A DNA stretch of 64,000 bases from Christensenellaceae bacterium Phil1 (GTDB taxonomy: Bacteria; Bacillota; Clostridia; Christensenellales; CAG-138): the NCBI GenBank assembly GCA_001940855.1, contig MSGS01000031.1, positions 2,273 to 66,272 on the forward strand. The letters are read 5' to 3'. The notes below the pieces were generated by a model. The model was given only the letters and a program-made list of their open reading frames with translations. It searched no databases and had not been told where the DNA came from. Position numbers and translations under genes: made by a program. Shown piece by piece: positions 1 through 7,554 of the stretch (position 1 is its first letter; every line of letters starts with the position of its first letter).

Positions 1-239
1 TTCCGGGCTACCCGGTCAAAGAGCTTCGTGTCCCCGGATAGTTCAAGGCTGCTGGTGGATGTGCCGTGCGCCATGAGCTTTTTTACGGTCTGCTTGCCGT
101 GGGGCGTCTGCTTTGCCCGGTGTGCCTTGGCGATCTTGCCCCCCACCGCCCGGACAACATAGGCAAGCCCCCGGGCGGTCAGCTTTGACGCCTTCACCGA
201 TATGGCAATCGTGCGCCGGGAAATATCCTCATCTACCAG
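1..239 (-). CDS. PcfB-like conjugation protein (DUF3801), 3' end outside window
   Basis: The visible N-terminal 79 codons read VDEDISRRTIAISVKASKL and later GKQTVKKLM and LFDRVARK, the pattern of PcfB/DUF3801 proteins found next to the coupling protein in Gram-positive conjugative elements. The family is needed for plasmid or ICE transfer and is thought to work with the VirD4-like coupling protein. The start is uncertain: the reading frame is closed by a TGA just upstream, and the only candidates before the conserved part are CTG (237-239) or GTA; a GGAGG lies about 9 bases upstream of that CTG. An ATG at 246 is in another frame and stops after five codons. Either a rare CTG start is used or a frameshift has occurred. 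It follows ardA on the same strand. The family call is from memory of the motif pattern. Confidence 0.7.
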   Translation of the reverse strand, partial: MVDEDISRRTIAISVKASKLTARGLAYVVRAVGGKIAKAHRAKQTPHGKQTVKKLMAHGTSTSSLELSGDTKLFDRVAR

Positions 240-269
240 CCGTCATCGCCTCCTCTCTGATAGAATTAT

Positions 270-296
270 GACCTTGGGACAAGTTGTCCCAAGGTC
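270..296. repeat. Perfect inverted repeat overlapping the ardA stop codon
   Basis: The stem GACCTTGGGAC is repeated as its reverse complement with a 5-base centre, which extends the pairing to 13 bp per arm. The TGA stop of ardA forms the edge of the repeat. The same 11-base stem recurs at 2445-2471, placed in the same way over the stop codon of the parB-like gene. In RNA it would form a strong hairpin just before the next ribosome binding site. No clear U-tract follows, so an attenuating or RNA-stabilising hairpin fits better than a full terminator. Confidence 0.75.
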
Positions 297-1002
297 AGCG
301 TTCATCATGCTCCTTTCTCGGGTGCAGGCGTTCGACCTCCAAAGAGGAACGGTCTATGACCTCCTTGTAGGCCGCCATCTGCTCCCGGATATTCAACTTG
401 GGGTACGCAAAAATGCGGTGTTCGGCGGGAATGTCCTCGATGCCGTGGTACACCTCCTTGAAATCGCCGCTGCGGGTCAGATAGCCCGTGGGGGCGAAGT
501 GGCCGCCCTCGTTGATCCGCATATCCCGCCCATAGGCTTCAAAATCGAAGTAGGGCAGCACATTATCCGGCACATCCAACAGCTCCATGTCCTCCACATA
601 GATGCGCCCCAGCGTTTCATCATCGGTCACGCCGGGGTGCAGCTCGTAGCAGTCCAGATTGTGAACAAGGTTGATGATGTCCGCCACGCTGGAAGTATGG
701 TCGCCCTCGTTGAGCGCGGCCTCCAGCGTTTCGATCTCGTCGCTGTCCAGTTCGGAAATGAGATGCGCCAGATGGTTCAGCTCGTCCAAGTTTTCATACT
801 CGGTGAGATAGTCGTATAAGCCCATCACATCGCCGTCAAAGGCGGTGATGAAAAACTCCTCATACCGCACACCGTCCACGCCGATGTTCTTCAGAAGCGA
901 TTGCACCTCCTTCGTGGTGGCCGGAAATTTCAGCGTTTCGCCCACAAGCTGCCCCTCGGCGTATTTGCCGAGGTTGGTGATGTAGGCTTCAAATACCGTC
1001 AT
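295..1002 (-). CDS. ardA: ArdA-type antirestriction protein
   Basis: The product is a 235-residue acidic protein beginning MTVFEAYITNLGKYAEG, the typical ArdA opening, and rich in Asp and Glu throughout. ArdA proteins are double-stranded DNA mimics that bind type I restriction-modification enzymes and protect incoming DNA during conjugation. I chose ATG at 1002 because AAAGGAGG sits about six bases upstream; the in-frame GTG at 1008 would lie inside that site. The intact reading frame of the upstream methyltransferase would have overlapped this start by 14 bases, a sign of translational coupling before the stop mutation. Context is the accessory block of an integrative conjugative element. 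The call is confident from N-terminal motif, composition, length and neighbours. Confidence 0.88.
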   Translation of the reverse strand: MTVFEAYITNLGKYAEGQLVGETLKFPATTKEVQSLLKNIGVDGVRYEEFFITAFDGDVMGLYDYLTEYENLDELNHLAHLISELDSDEIETLEAALNEGDHTSSVADIINLVHNLDCYELHPGVTDDETLGRIYVEDMELLDVPDNVLPYFDFEAYGRDMRINEGGHFAPTGYLTRSGDFKEVYHGIEDIPAEHRIFAYPKLNIREQMAAYKEVIDRSSLEVERLHPRKEHDER

Positions 1003-1126
1003 TTGCACCTCCTTTTGTCAGCGCCTCTGCGATTCCCGCCATGATGTACTCGGCACAGGGCAGCGCGATGGCGTTTCCCAACGCCCGGTAACGGTGGGAG
1101 GATAGAATTTCCTCGCCGTCAGCGCC

Positions 1127-2074
1127 TTATTTTGTCCAGCCCTCCGGCAGCCCCATGAGCCGCTCACATTCCGTTTCCGTGGGAAAGCGGACGCAGCCCC
1201 TGGCGGGATCGTCCTCATACCAAAAGGCAAAGGGTGTAACACCGCCCGCTAACAGAGTGGGAAAAGGGTCAGTTGGCAGTCCAAAGCTGTTTCGGAACGC
1301 TGTTTCCGTCCGCTCCTTGGCGGACGCCCGCATACGGAAGCATTGAAAGGGTCGGGTGACTGGTATGCGCCGCCCTGCTTCAATAAAAGAGCCTCGATCT
1401 CCGCAGGCGGCGGGCAGCCCGCGATCTCCGCCAGATGCAGAAAGTGACTGCATTGTGCGGGGCTTAAAAAGTATTTCGTGGGAGCGCCGTCCTCCAAAGT
1501 CTGCCACAAGAAAGATACGCTGCCGTCGTGCCAGCCGGGGGCTTGCCCAATACTGGGCGTCCATGAGCCGCCAAGAGAGGTCAGGCGTTCGCCCTCGCAC
1601 CATTCCGGCTCCTGCCCATCTTCCAGAAGCAGGCATTGAAACATCGGTGTCTGTGAAAGCGGATAGGACGGCTCTAAAATCCATCCGGTCATTTGATGAA
1701 AACGCTCCCATGACATTTTCCCAAACAGTGATTGCTGGAAATAGACCATTTGTCGCCTCCCTCATTTCACGGATAATGCGGATAGCTTGAAAGAACAGGC
1801 TGGACTTTTCTCCCGCAAGCTCCTTGCGGTTGCCGATCTGCGAGAGATTTTGACACGGTGAGCCAAAGGTGATGATATGGACGGGCGGGAGATCCCGCCC
1901 GTCCAGCTTTGTCACATCCCCCAAGTGAACCATATCGGGAAAGTGGTGCTTGGTGATGGAGATAGGGGCTTTTTCGATCTCGCTTGCCCATATCGGCTCA
2001 ATGCCGCAGCGCACCGCTGCCAGCGGGAACACGCCGATCCCATCGAACAGGCTCCCCAGCCGGAGCGCCGTCAT
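1127..2074 (-). CDS. DNA (cytosine-5) methyltransferase, truncated by in-frame TAA
   Basis: Residues 10-14 FDGIG (AdoMet-binding motif I), 72-75 SPCQ with catalytic Cys74 (motif IV), 119-121 ENV (motif VI) and a QRIFLV stretch (motif VIII) identify a Dcm-like C5 methyltransferase. FPTLLAGG and ERLMGLPEGW lie near the end. The frame then meets TAA at 1127-1129, but the same frame stays open to a TGA at 989-991 and encodes 45 more residues including RALGNAIALP, the conserved motif X that completes the AdoMet pocket. In relatives a Tyr is expected at the stop, so one base change explains it. The truncated product (315 residues) is probably inactive. Start ATG 2074 directly follows the upstream stop; ATG 2095 is an alternative. 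In elements of this kind the enzyme likely protects against host restriction. Confidence 0.88.
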   Translation of the reverse strand: MTALRLGSLFDGIGVFPLAAVRCGIEPIWASEIEKAPISITKHHFPDMVHLGDVTKLDGRDLPPVHIITFGSPCQNLSQIGNRKELAGEKSSLFFQAIRIIREMREATNGLFPAITVWENVMGAFSSNDRMDFRAVLSAFTDTDVSMPASGRWAGAGMVRGRTPDLSWRLMDAQYWASPRLARRQRIFLVADFGGRRSHEILFKPRTMQSLSASGGDRGLPAACGDRGSFIEAGRRIPVTRPFQCFRMRASAKERTETAFRNSFGLPTDPFPTLLAGGVTPFAFWYEDDPARGCVRFPTETECERLMGLPEGWTK

Positions 2075-2075
2075 C

Positions 2076-2417
2076 TTATCTGCGCCCCTGTCCATTGACG
2101 GTCAAAATGCCCTCAAGGGTGGTGGCGGTGATCCCCAGCCGCTGGGCAACGGCAATGTCGTTCTTCATAGCCTCGGTGACGGTATGACCGCACACCACCA
2201 GCACATGAGAACGGCGGAGCAGGTCACGCCCCATGTCGATGCCGCTCTTATGCTCCTCGGGAACAGCGTCATTAAGGAAAAGGGGCTGATAGAGCGTCGG
2301 GCAGATAGGCGAAAAGCCTGCCTCATATACCGTGCGGCAATACTGCGCCGCCAGCTTTGCGTTTTCGTGATCGCTGCCGCACCACGCGGCGGTAACATAT
2401 GCGAGGGGTCGTTTCAT
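2076..2417 (-). CDS. DUF4406-like (nucleoside deoxyribosyltransferase-fold) element protein
   Basis: The 113-residue product begins MKRPLAYVTAAWCGSD and contains GIDMGRDLLRRSHVLVVCG, a pattern seen in small proteins of Gram-positive conjugative elements that resemble nucleoside 2-deoxyribosyltransferases (DUF4406 or a close relative). No experimental function is known to me. ATG 2417 is preferred because AATGGAGG lies about eight bases upstream; an ATG at 2432 overlaps that site. Its stop codon is followed at once by the start of the methyltransferase gene, and it lies just downstream of the parB-like gene, so the four genes look like one leftward operon. A role in modifying nucleotides or DNA is only a guess from the fold. 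Confidence 0.6.
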   Translation of the reverse strand: MKRPLAYVTAAWCGSDHENAKLAAQYCRTVYEAGFSPICPTLYQPLFLNDAVPEEHKSGIDMGRDLLRRSHVLVVCGHTVTEAMKNDIAVAQRLGITATTLEGILTVNGQGRR

Positions 2418-2444
2418 CTCAAAAACCTCCATTCATAAACGAAA

Positions 2445-2471
2445 GACCTTGGGACAAAAAGTCCCAAGGTC
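2445..2471. repeat. Inverted repeat overlapping the parB-like stop codon
   Basis: GACCTTGGGAC is followed by AAAAA and then its reverse complement, giving an 11-bp perfect stem with a five-base loop. The TGA stop codon of the parB-like gene forms one edge. The stem is identical to that at 270-296. On the minus strand the loop is all T and the stem is followed by TTTCG, so partial termination is possible, but the next gene starts only about 30 bases later. Confidence 0.75.
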
Positions 2472-3951
2472 ACTTTTCCAAATCGGCTTTCTTTTCGGGC
2501 TTGCCCAGTTCGGGCGGTTGCTTGGCCTTCCAGTCATCCAGCAGAGAAATGATCTTGTCTTTCATTTCCCTTGGGGACTTGTCCTTGCCAAAATACTTTT
2601 CCAGTTCCGCACTATTGATGATCACCTTGTCTACCTCCTTTTTCTCCTGCGACAGAATCCCGTCGATCACATCGCCGTTGAGCTTGCCGTCCTTGTCCAG
2701 CTCCCGCATTTTCTGTGCCTGCGACAGCGAGGGCGAGGACTGCTGCCCCTCGATGGACACGGCGATATACCTCTGATTTTTGGGACGGATGAATGAGATC
2801 TCCACTGCCGGGGTGAACGCCAGTCTTTTCTCGTCCACCATTTTCTGCAAATCCGGCACAAGCTCGGTCAGGCGGATATACCGCTGCACCTGCTTGTAGT
2901 TCATGCCGTTGCGATCTCCCACGACCTGCGTGGAGCGTTTTCCGGTGTCCTTGTCCTCCTCGCCGGGGCGGGAGCCTTGGTGCTTGATAGCCTCCACCTG
3001 CATTTTGAGCGACTGTGCCTTTTCCGTGGGCAAAATACGCTCACGGTGGCGGAGGTTGTCATCCGTCATGGCAAGGATGGCTTCATCGTCCGTCATGTTG
3101 CGGACGATACACGGCATATTCGCAAATCCGGCAAGTTCGCTTGCCCGCTGGCGGCGGTGGCCTGCGATGATCTCATAGCCGCCATCCTCACGGGGACGCA
3201 CCAGCGCGGGCTGATTGACGCTCGCCGCCTTGACCGACTCCACAAGCCCCTGCATCTCCGCATCGTCCCGGACACCAAAGGGATGATTTTTGAACGGGTG
3301 CAGGTCAGACAGGTTGAGATAGACGATCTCCTCTTTTTCGGCACGGGTGGCATCACGGGGCGCAGACGGCTCCGGCGTGACCTCCGCACCAGCGGGAGCG
3401 CCGCCCTTATCCACGGCAGGCTTCTCCGGGATGGGCTTGCTTTGGGGCTTTTTGTCCCGAGGTTTGGACGGCTTGGCCTTACCGGGAGCGGCCTTGCCAT
3501 CCTTGGACGGGCGACCTCTGCCGGGCTTGGCGGCCTTGTCCTTTTCCGTGGGCGGCTTCTGCTTGACCGCCTTTTTCTCCTCCTTGGCCGCCTCGTCACG
3601 GGCGGCGGCAATATCCACTACCTTGCCGGAATGTGCCGGGGCGGGTGCATCCTTGCCGGGAGTGGGCGGCTGCTCCTGTTCCTTTTCAGCCTTGGGGGCT
3701 TCGGGCGCGGCAGGCTCCTCCATCTCGGCGTGGGTAACAGCGTCGGCGGGATCAGGCACGGCCTCGCCCATCTCAAAGAGTGCTGCCTGCCCCTCGTGTT
3801 CCAAAATGAGCTGTTCCTCTACGGTCAGCTCCTCCGGCCCCAGCGGGGCGGGAGCGGTGGTGTCGGCCAGATCGGGAGCGGGGTTGGGCTGCTCCGGGGT
3901 CTCGGTGGGAGTACCCACATCGGGGCTGATGGTCTTTTTATCGTCTGCCAC
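2470..3951 (-). CDS. ParB/RepB/Spo0J-family partition protein of conjugative element
   Basis: The 493-residue protein has a long low-complexity N-terminal half rich in Pro, Glu, Ala and Lys (about residues 1-200). A ParB-type nuclease-fold domain follows with VYLNLSDLHPFKNHP near residue 205 and IIAGHRRQRASELAG near 260, then a helix-turn-helix region around VVGDRNGMNYKQVQRYIRL. ParB-family proteins bind parS-like sites and help segregate or maintain DNA; on elements they may act in maintenance of the excised circle. GTG at 3951 is chosen because AAAGGAGG lies seven bases upstream; the frame extends further upstream only through a hairpin-rich leader. No parA-like gene is visible next to it. 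It heads the leftward operon of the element. Confidence 0.85.
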   Translation of the reverse strand: MADDKKTISPDVGTPTETPEQPNPAPDLADTTAPAPLGPEELTVEEQLILEHEGQAALFEMGEAVPDPADAVTHAEMEEPAAPEAPKAEKEQEQPPTPGKDAPAPAHSGKVVDIAAARDEAAKEEKKAVKQKPPTEKDKAAKPGRGRPSKDGKAAPGKAKPSKPRDKKPQSKPIPEKPAVDKGGAPAGAEVTPEPSAPRDATRAEKEEIVYLNLSDLHPFKNHPFGVRDDAEMQGLVESVKAASVNQPALVRPREDGGYEIIAGHRRQRASELAGFANMPCIVRNMTDDEAILAMTDDNLRHRERILPTEKAQSLKMQVEAIKHQGSRPGEEDKDTGKRSTQVVGDRNGMNYKQVQRYIRLTELVPDLQKMVDEKRLAFTPAVEISFIRPKNQRYIAVSIEGQQSSPSLSQAQKMRELDKDGKLNGDVIDGILSQEKKEVDKVIINSAELEKYFGKDKSPREMKDKIISLLDDWKAKQPPELGKPEKKADLEK

Positions 3952-3976
3952 TAAAAAACCTCCTTTGTTGTGAAAT

Positions 3977-4002
3977 GAAAAAAGCCAGCCCGATGGCTGG
4001 CA
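3977..4002 (-). terminator. Rho-independent terminator upstream of the parB-like gene
   Basis: On the minus strand GCCAGCC, a four-base loop and GGCTGGC are followed by six T residues. It lies 26 bases before the parB-like start codon, so it would stop transcripts entering from upstream or act as an attenuator in the leader. Confidence 0.7.
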
Positions 4003-4040
4003 GCAGATAGGGTATCTCCTCCTTTCAGATTGTGGTATAT

Positions 4041-4072
4041 GAAAACGCCGCCCGTTGTCCCGTTTGGCGGCG
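4041..4072 (-). terminator. Second hairpin in the parB leader
   Basis: On the minus strand CGCCGCC pairs with GGCGGCG across a 13-base loop, followed by TTTTC. Together with the terminator at 3977-4002 it makes a tandem hairpin leader upstream of the parB-like gene. Confidence 0.45.
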
Positions 4073-4100
4073 TAATTCTTATGACTAAAACGGTTGGTAA

Positions 4101-4128
4101 TTGCGTTCTGCAAAATAATCGCTATAAT
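4101..4128 (+). promoter_or_regulatory. Candidate promoter of the orphan gene
   Basis: TTGCGT and TATAAT are separated by 16 bases, and the -10 box lies 40 bases before the start codon at 4168. The match to the housekeeping sigma consensus is good at -10 and moderate at -35. Confidence 0.5.
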
Positions 4129-4167
4129 AATAGATAGAAATACATTTCCGCAGAAATGAGGAATTTT

Positions 4168-5151
4168 ATGATACTTAAAGGGATCGCTGCAACAACTCAA
4201 GTCGATGCTCATAACACTCGAATCGCTTTAGAGGCTCTTGAAAGTGCTGCTGAAACTGTTGTTCATGGAAAATATGTACCGAGTGTTGGAGTTGAACATG
4301 ATCCTACCATCATACCCATCGGTAAAATAGTCAACGCCTATGTTGAAAAGATAAACGACACTGACTATGGGCTGTACTGTGAACAAGATATGTTTTCTGT
4401 TTACCCTATGGAGCATGATGGCGTAAAATTTGTTATGCAGAAAAGCCTTGTCGATGACAGACCGCTGGCAACCTCCTTTTTAGAACAGCGAGAGAAACTG
4501 CTCGTCCAAACTGACTTCGTTAATTTCAAATCCCGGGAGGATGCAGCGACCTATTTGAAAGAGTTATCTGACGAATACGATATTGAAACAGGTTATTGCG
4601 GAAGAAAGTCTGCCATACCTGATCCGGAATTAGCCTTTCAATTTTTAGAAGCGACAGTAAAGGGGTTGTTTATTTATTTAGCAAGTAAGCCCGTAATCGA
4701 AAAAGTAGGCAACCACATAATCGACCACGCTTTATCCGAGTTTGATGGTTTATATGCTTTTGTCAAAAAGGCCATCATTTCAGCGGCCAAGAGGTTTGTT
4801 CCGGCCAATAGACCAGTAACCTATGTGTTTACTGGAAAATATGAATTTGTGATTGAGTTAGTTGTTCAAACCACAAATCCTAATATAGCAATAGAAGCTA
4901 TTTGTGAAGAAAAGCTAATTAGTGTAGTTAGCGAAATTGAAAACCTTAAAAAACATTTTTCAAGTTTTGTCAAAATCCAGTTGGTATATAATACGGAAAC
5001 AGGACAATGGGAGTTTAACTATATAGCAACAGAAAAAGGCGAAGTTATCGGCACAGAAAAATCCTATAAGAAATCTTTGAAAAAAATAGAACTTGCCTTC
5101 CCCGAAAACAAAGATGCCACTAAGATGGCAGCATCTATTGATTTTCATTGA
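4168..5151 (+). CDS. Hypothetical protein, low-GC orphan at element edge
   Basis: I do not recognise this 327-residue protein. It starts MILKGIAATTQVDAHNTR, has a motif-like stretch GVEHDPTIIPIGK near residue 45, and a mixed alpha/beta composition. There is no signal peptide; the stretch around GLFIYLASKP is only mildly hydrophobic. ATG 4168 is preferred over 4156 because GAGGA lies just upstream of it. The gene is visibly more A+T rich than both the conjugative-element genes on its left and the chromosomal genes on its right, and it is transcribed away from the element. That suggests an independently acquired cargo gene. The HDPTIIPIGK patch faintly recalls the start of phage prohead-protease-like domains, but I would not assign function from it. 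A strong terminator follows at 5241. Confidence 0.75.
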   Translation: MILKGIAATTQVDAHNTRIALEALESAAETVVHGKYVPSVGVEHDPTIIPIGKIVNAYVEKINDTDYGLYCEQDMFSVYPMEHDGVKFVMQKSLVDDRPLATSFLEQREKLLVQTDFVNFKSREDAATYLKELSDEYDIETGYCGRKSAIPDPELAFQFLEATVKGLFIYLASKPVIEKVGNHIIDHALSEFDGLYAFVKKAIISAAKRFVPANRPVTYVFTGKYEFVIELVVQTTNPNIAIEAICEEKLISVVSEIENLKKHFSSFVKIQLVYNTETGQWEFNYIATEKGEVIGTEKSYKKSLKKIELAFPENKDATKMAASIDFH

Positions 5152-5240
5152 TTGTTGGATAAAACCTCTTGCTTGCTGCGCTAAAACCATTGATATGACT
5201 TGGTTTTTCCAGATCCCATAATTACACTCCGACCAAACAG

Positions 5241-5269
5241 AAAAGCCTATGCACAGCATGGGCTTTTTT
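5241..5269. terminator. Rho-independent terminator
   Basis: AAAAGCCTATGC, a short loop and GCATGGGCTTTTTT form a stem with one wobble pair and flanking A and T tracts, so it can work in both directions. It separates the orphan gene from the MazG-like gene. Confidence 0.75.
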
Positions 5270-5339
5270 CTATTGCTCCTTCTGTATACATTGGGGTAAA
5301 ATGATTCATATAGATTTGAATTTAGGAGACGTGTACCTT

Positions 5340-5666
5340 ATGGCAGACTTCAGCATAAACGAAATGCAGGAAATGCAGAGGGCTTTACAGGATAAATACA
5401 AGCATAAATGGGAGCCTATATGCCCAGAAGTGGGGCAGAGCAAGCTGCTGTGGATGGTTGGCGAAATAGGCGAAGTGATAGACATAGTAAAAAAGCATGG
5501 CGGGGCAAATGCAGCGGCAACGGAAGAACTGAGAAAAGATCTGGTTGAGGAAATGGCGGATGTTCTGATGTATTATAATGACGTTATGTTATGCTATGGC
5601 ATCGGCGCTGAAGAGCTGAAACAAGCATATACAGAAAAGTTTGAGAAAAATATGAAACGCTGGTAA
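5340..5666 (+). CDS. MazG-like nucleotide pyrophosphohydrolase
   Basis: The 108-residue product contains LLWMVGEIGEVIDIVKKHG and LRKDLVEEMADVLMYYNDV, giving the EExxE...ExxD metal-binding pattern of the all-alpha MazG superfamily (here GEIGEV and EEMADV). Such enzymes hydrolyse nucleoside triphosphates to monophosphate and pyrophosphate and often clear damaged or non-canonical nucleotides. ATG 5340 is chosen over 5301 because AGGAG lies about 11 bases upstream and the family similarity starts after it. Single-domain size matches the short MazG-like group rather than two-domain MazG. The gene stands alone between two terminators. The substrate cannot be told from sequence. Confidence 0.8.
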   Translation: MADFSINEMQEMQRALQDKYKHKWEPICPEVGQSKLLWMVGEIGEVIDIVKKHGGANAAATEELRKDLVEEMADVLMYYNDVMLCYGIGAEELKQAYTEKFEKNMKRW

Positions 5667-5691
5667 ACGGTTCCAATAAACCTATACAACA

Positions 5692-5720
5692 AAAAAGCAC
5701 TTCAGATGAAGTGCTTTTTG
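5692..5720. terminator. Bidirectional terminator between convergent genes
   Basis: AAAAAGCACTTC, the loop AGAT and GAAGTGCTTTTT make a 12-bp perfect stem with A and T tracts on both sides. It lies between the convergent MazG-like and beta-propeller genes. Confidence 0.85.
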
Positions 5721-5733
5721 CTTATGTCTTGTA

Positions 5734-7554
5734 TTACTTTATCTTTACGCCGTATATCTTCTGGCCGCGGGTGCCTACCACAACGGTGTTTTCAAACACG
5801 GCGGGAGAGGCTTCTACATTCGAACCGAGCGAGAATTCATAAAGTATGGTTCCGGTCTGCCCGTCAACAAGGTGCATATAGCCGGAGGAGTTGCACTGTA
5901 TCAGGTATCCGTTGCCGTTCTGGTCATATACCACAACGGGGCTTGACCACGGATAACCCGCGAAGTTGCATTCCCACACAACGTGACCGTCGGTCTTAGA
6001 GAAGGCGACAAGCTTGCCGCGGTGGCCGTCCGTCATGGCTACGGGAGCGAATACAAGCTCGCTCAGGCTGCCCTTGCCTATTGCGAAGGAGCCCTGTACG
6101 CCGCCGGATACGCCGGATACGGTCTGGCAGGAATAATCCGTGTTCTTCCAAACTATGCGGCCCGTTTCGGCATCCAGCTTCCATATGGGTATGGACGCCT
6201 TTGCATTCGTATCCGCGCGCCAGCCGCCATGGAAGGAGGTGGAGCAGTATACGTAAGGATGCCCGTTTTCAAGCTCCAGCACGGCCGTGCAGTTTGTGTC
6301 GTCCAGCACGTCCTGAACCCACACCAGTTCAAGTGTATTCAGGTTTATGCACATCATGTGGCCGCCGTTATCGCTTACGATAAGGTGTCCGCGCCAGATT
6401 ATCGCGCTGTCCTCCATGCCGAACCACCAGCCCTTTGAACCGTCCACCGTGGCGGTGCTGTTGTTGCGCGAGCCCTTATAGCGCCACTTTACAACTTCGG
6501 GAGCTACGGATATCGTGCCGGCGTTTACATCATAATTGGTGTTAAGCTTTATCATGTACAGTATGCCGTTTTCGCCGGGGTAAATGAGAGTATCAGTCTC
6601 GGCATCAACGAGGGCGGAGCTGTCGAAATACGAAAGCTTACCCCTCAGGCTGAAGCTATCCTTGCTTCCGAATTCATACAGTACCTTGCCGTCTATAAGG
6701 CTGATTATGGATGCATGGGAAGAACCCTCGCCGTAGTCCTTACTGTCGTCGCCGGAGCCGAGATACATCAGCGGATAGCCGCGCGGATCGAGCGCGCCCG
6801 CACCCTTGAAGGGATAGCGGCCCATGTTGATGGGGTCGCGCGTGCGTTCGCCGGTGTCAAGGTCAAGGAAGTAAATATGCCCGTCCATAGTGGCATATAT
6901 TACTTCAACAAGATCGGTCTTATTCTTGGCGGAATCGTAAAGGTTCATTATGCGCTTGGTTTCTTCCGGCCAGCGGACGATGAGCGGCTGTCCCGTCCAG
7001 CCGGAGCCTGTCCATGCGCCGGAACCGTATACCTTTGGCACGCTGCCGGTGTTCACTATCCATGCGTTGGCATCGTCCAGCGTTTTTTCAACTATTGTAG
7101 CAGTGCCGTAGGCGGGATTGTCGCGGAAATTGTTGCCGCGGAAGGTGATAATACCCTCAAGCTGGGTATAATCCCTGCCCTCGCCAAAGTCTATGGTCTG
7201 CTCCCGCTGATAGCTTGAAACTATCTCGCCATTGACCTCTATGGCTGTTTCCATGCCGAAATCGCTCGGCCGCGTGCCTTCTATTGCATACGGACTGAAC
7301 TCCGGCAGGGGAGTGGGGGTAGGCTCGGGCGTTTCGGTAGGCTCGGGTTCGGGCGTTTCGGTAGGCTCGGGCGTTTTGCTGAATATGGAATCGATCAGTC
7401 CGGGCTTTTGCGTTTCGCCGGGAACTACATTGTCGTTATCGCTTCCCGAATTGCTCAGCACAAGTATGCCAAGCGTGAGCGCGATTATGAACAATACCAG
7501 TATTATCACGAACTTTGCCGTGATTCTGCGCCTTCTGCGGCGGCGTGTTTTCAT
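5734..7554 (-). CDS. Membrane-anchored PQQ-type beta-propeller protein
   Basis: The 606-residue protein begins with an Arg-rich cytoplasmic tip, then a single transmembrane helix near residues 13-33 and a Thr/Pro/Glu repeat linker (TPEPTETPEPEPTETPEP) near 60-85. The rest shows beta-propeller blades with PQQ/YWTD-like stretches such as DGHIYFLDLDTGE, GILYMIKLNTNYD, GHMMCINLNTLELVW and GKLVAFSKTDGHVVW. Such domains are usually extracytoplasmic binding or scaffold modules; no PQQ-enzyme residues are evident, so catalysis is not implied. It is monocistronic, convergent with the MazG-like gene and divergent from htrA. The repeat linker probably lifts the propeller through the cell wall. Domain call is confident, role unknown. 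Confidence 0.8.
   Translation of the reverse strand: MKTRRRRRRRITAKFVIILVLFIIALTLGILVLSNSGSDNDNVVPGETQKPGLIDSIFSKTPEPTETPEPEPTETPEPTPTPLPEFSPYAIEGTRPSDFGMETAIEVNGEIVSSYQREQTIDFGEGRDYTQLEGIITFRGNNFRDNPAYGTATIVEKTLDDANAWIVNTGSVPKVYGSGAWTGSGWTGQPLIVRWPEETKRIMNLYDSAKNKTDLVEVIYATMDGHIYFLDLDTGERTRDPINMGRYPFKGAGALDPRGYPLMYLGSGDDSKDYGEGSSHASIISLIDGKVLYEFGSKDSFSLRGKLSYFDSSALVDAETDTLIYPGENGILYMIKLNTNYDVNAGTISVAPEVVKWRYKGSRNNSTATVDGSKGWWFGMEDSAIIWRGHLIVSDNGGHMMCINLNTLELVWVQDVLDDTNCTAVLELENGHPYVYCSTSFHGGWRADTNAKASIPIWKLDAETGRIVWKNTDYSCQTVSGVSGGVQGSFAIGKGSLSELVFAPVAMTDGHRGKLVAFSKTDGHVVWECNFAGYPWSSPVVVYDQNGNGYLIQCNSSGYMHLVDGQTGTILYEFSLGSNVEASPAVFENTVVVGTRGQKIYGVKIK

Noticed and set aside
1127-1129. TAA as a recoded sense codon, given two genes with in-frame TAA
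   Set aside because: Many intact genes here end naturally at TAA (for example the GntR, cdaR and fakA-like genes), so global reassignment is excluded; local nonsense changes are simpler.
2977-3954. Open frame opposite the parB-like gene
   Set aside because: Low-complexity Gly/Leu/Arg translation of the Pro/Glu/Lys-coding strand; the ParB domain is on the minus strand.
7290-7380. Direct repeats in the beta-propeller gene as a mobile element
   Set aside because: They encode a Thr/Pro/Glu linker and stay in frame.
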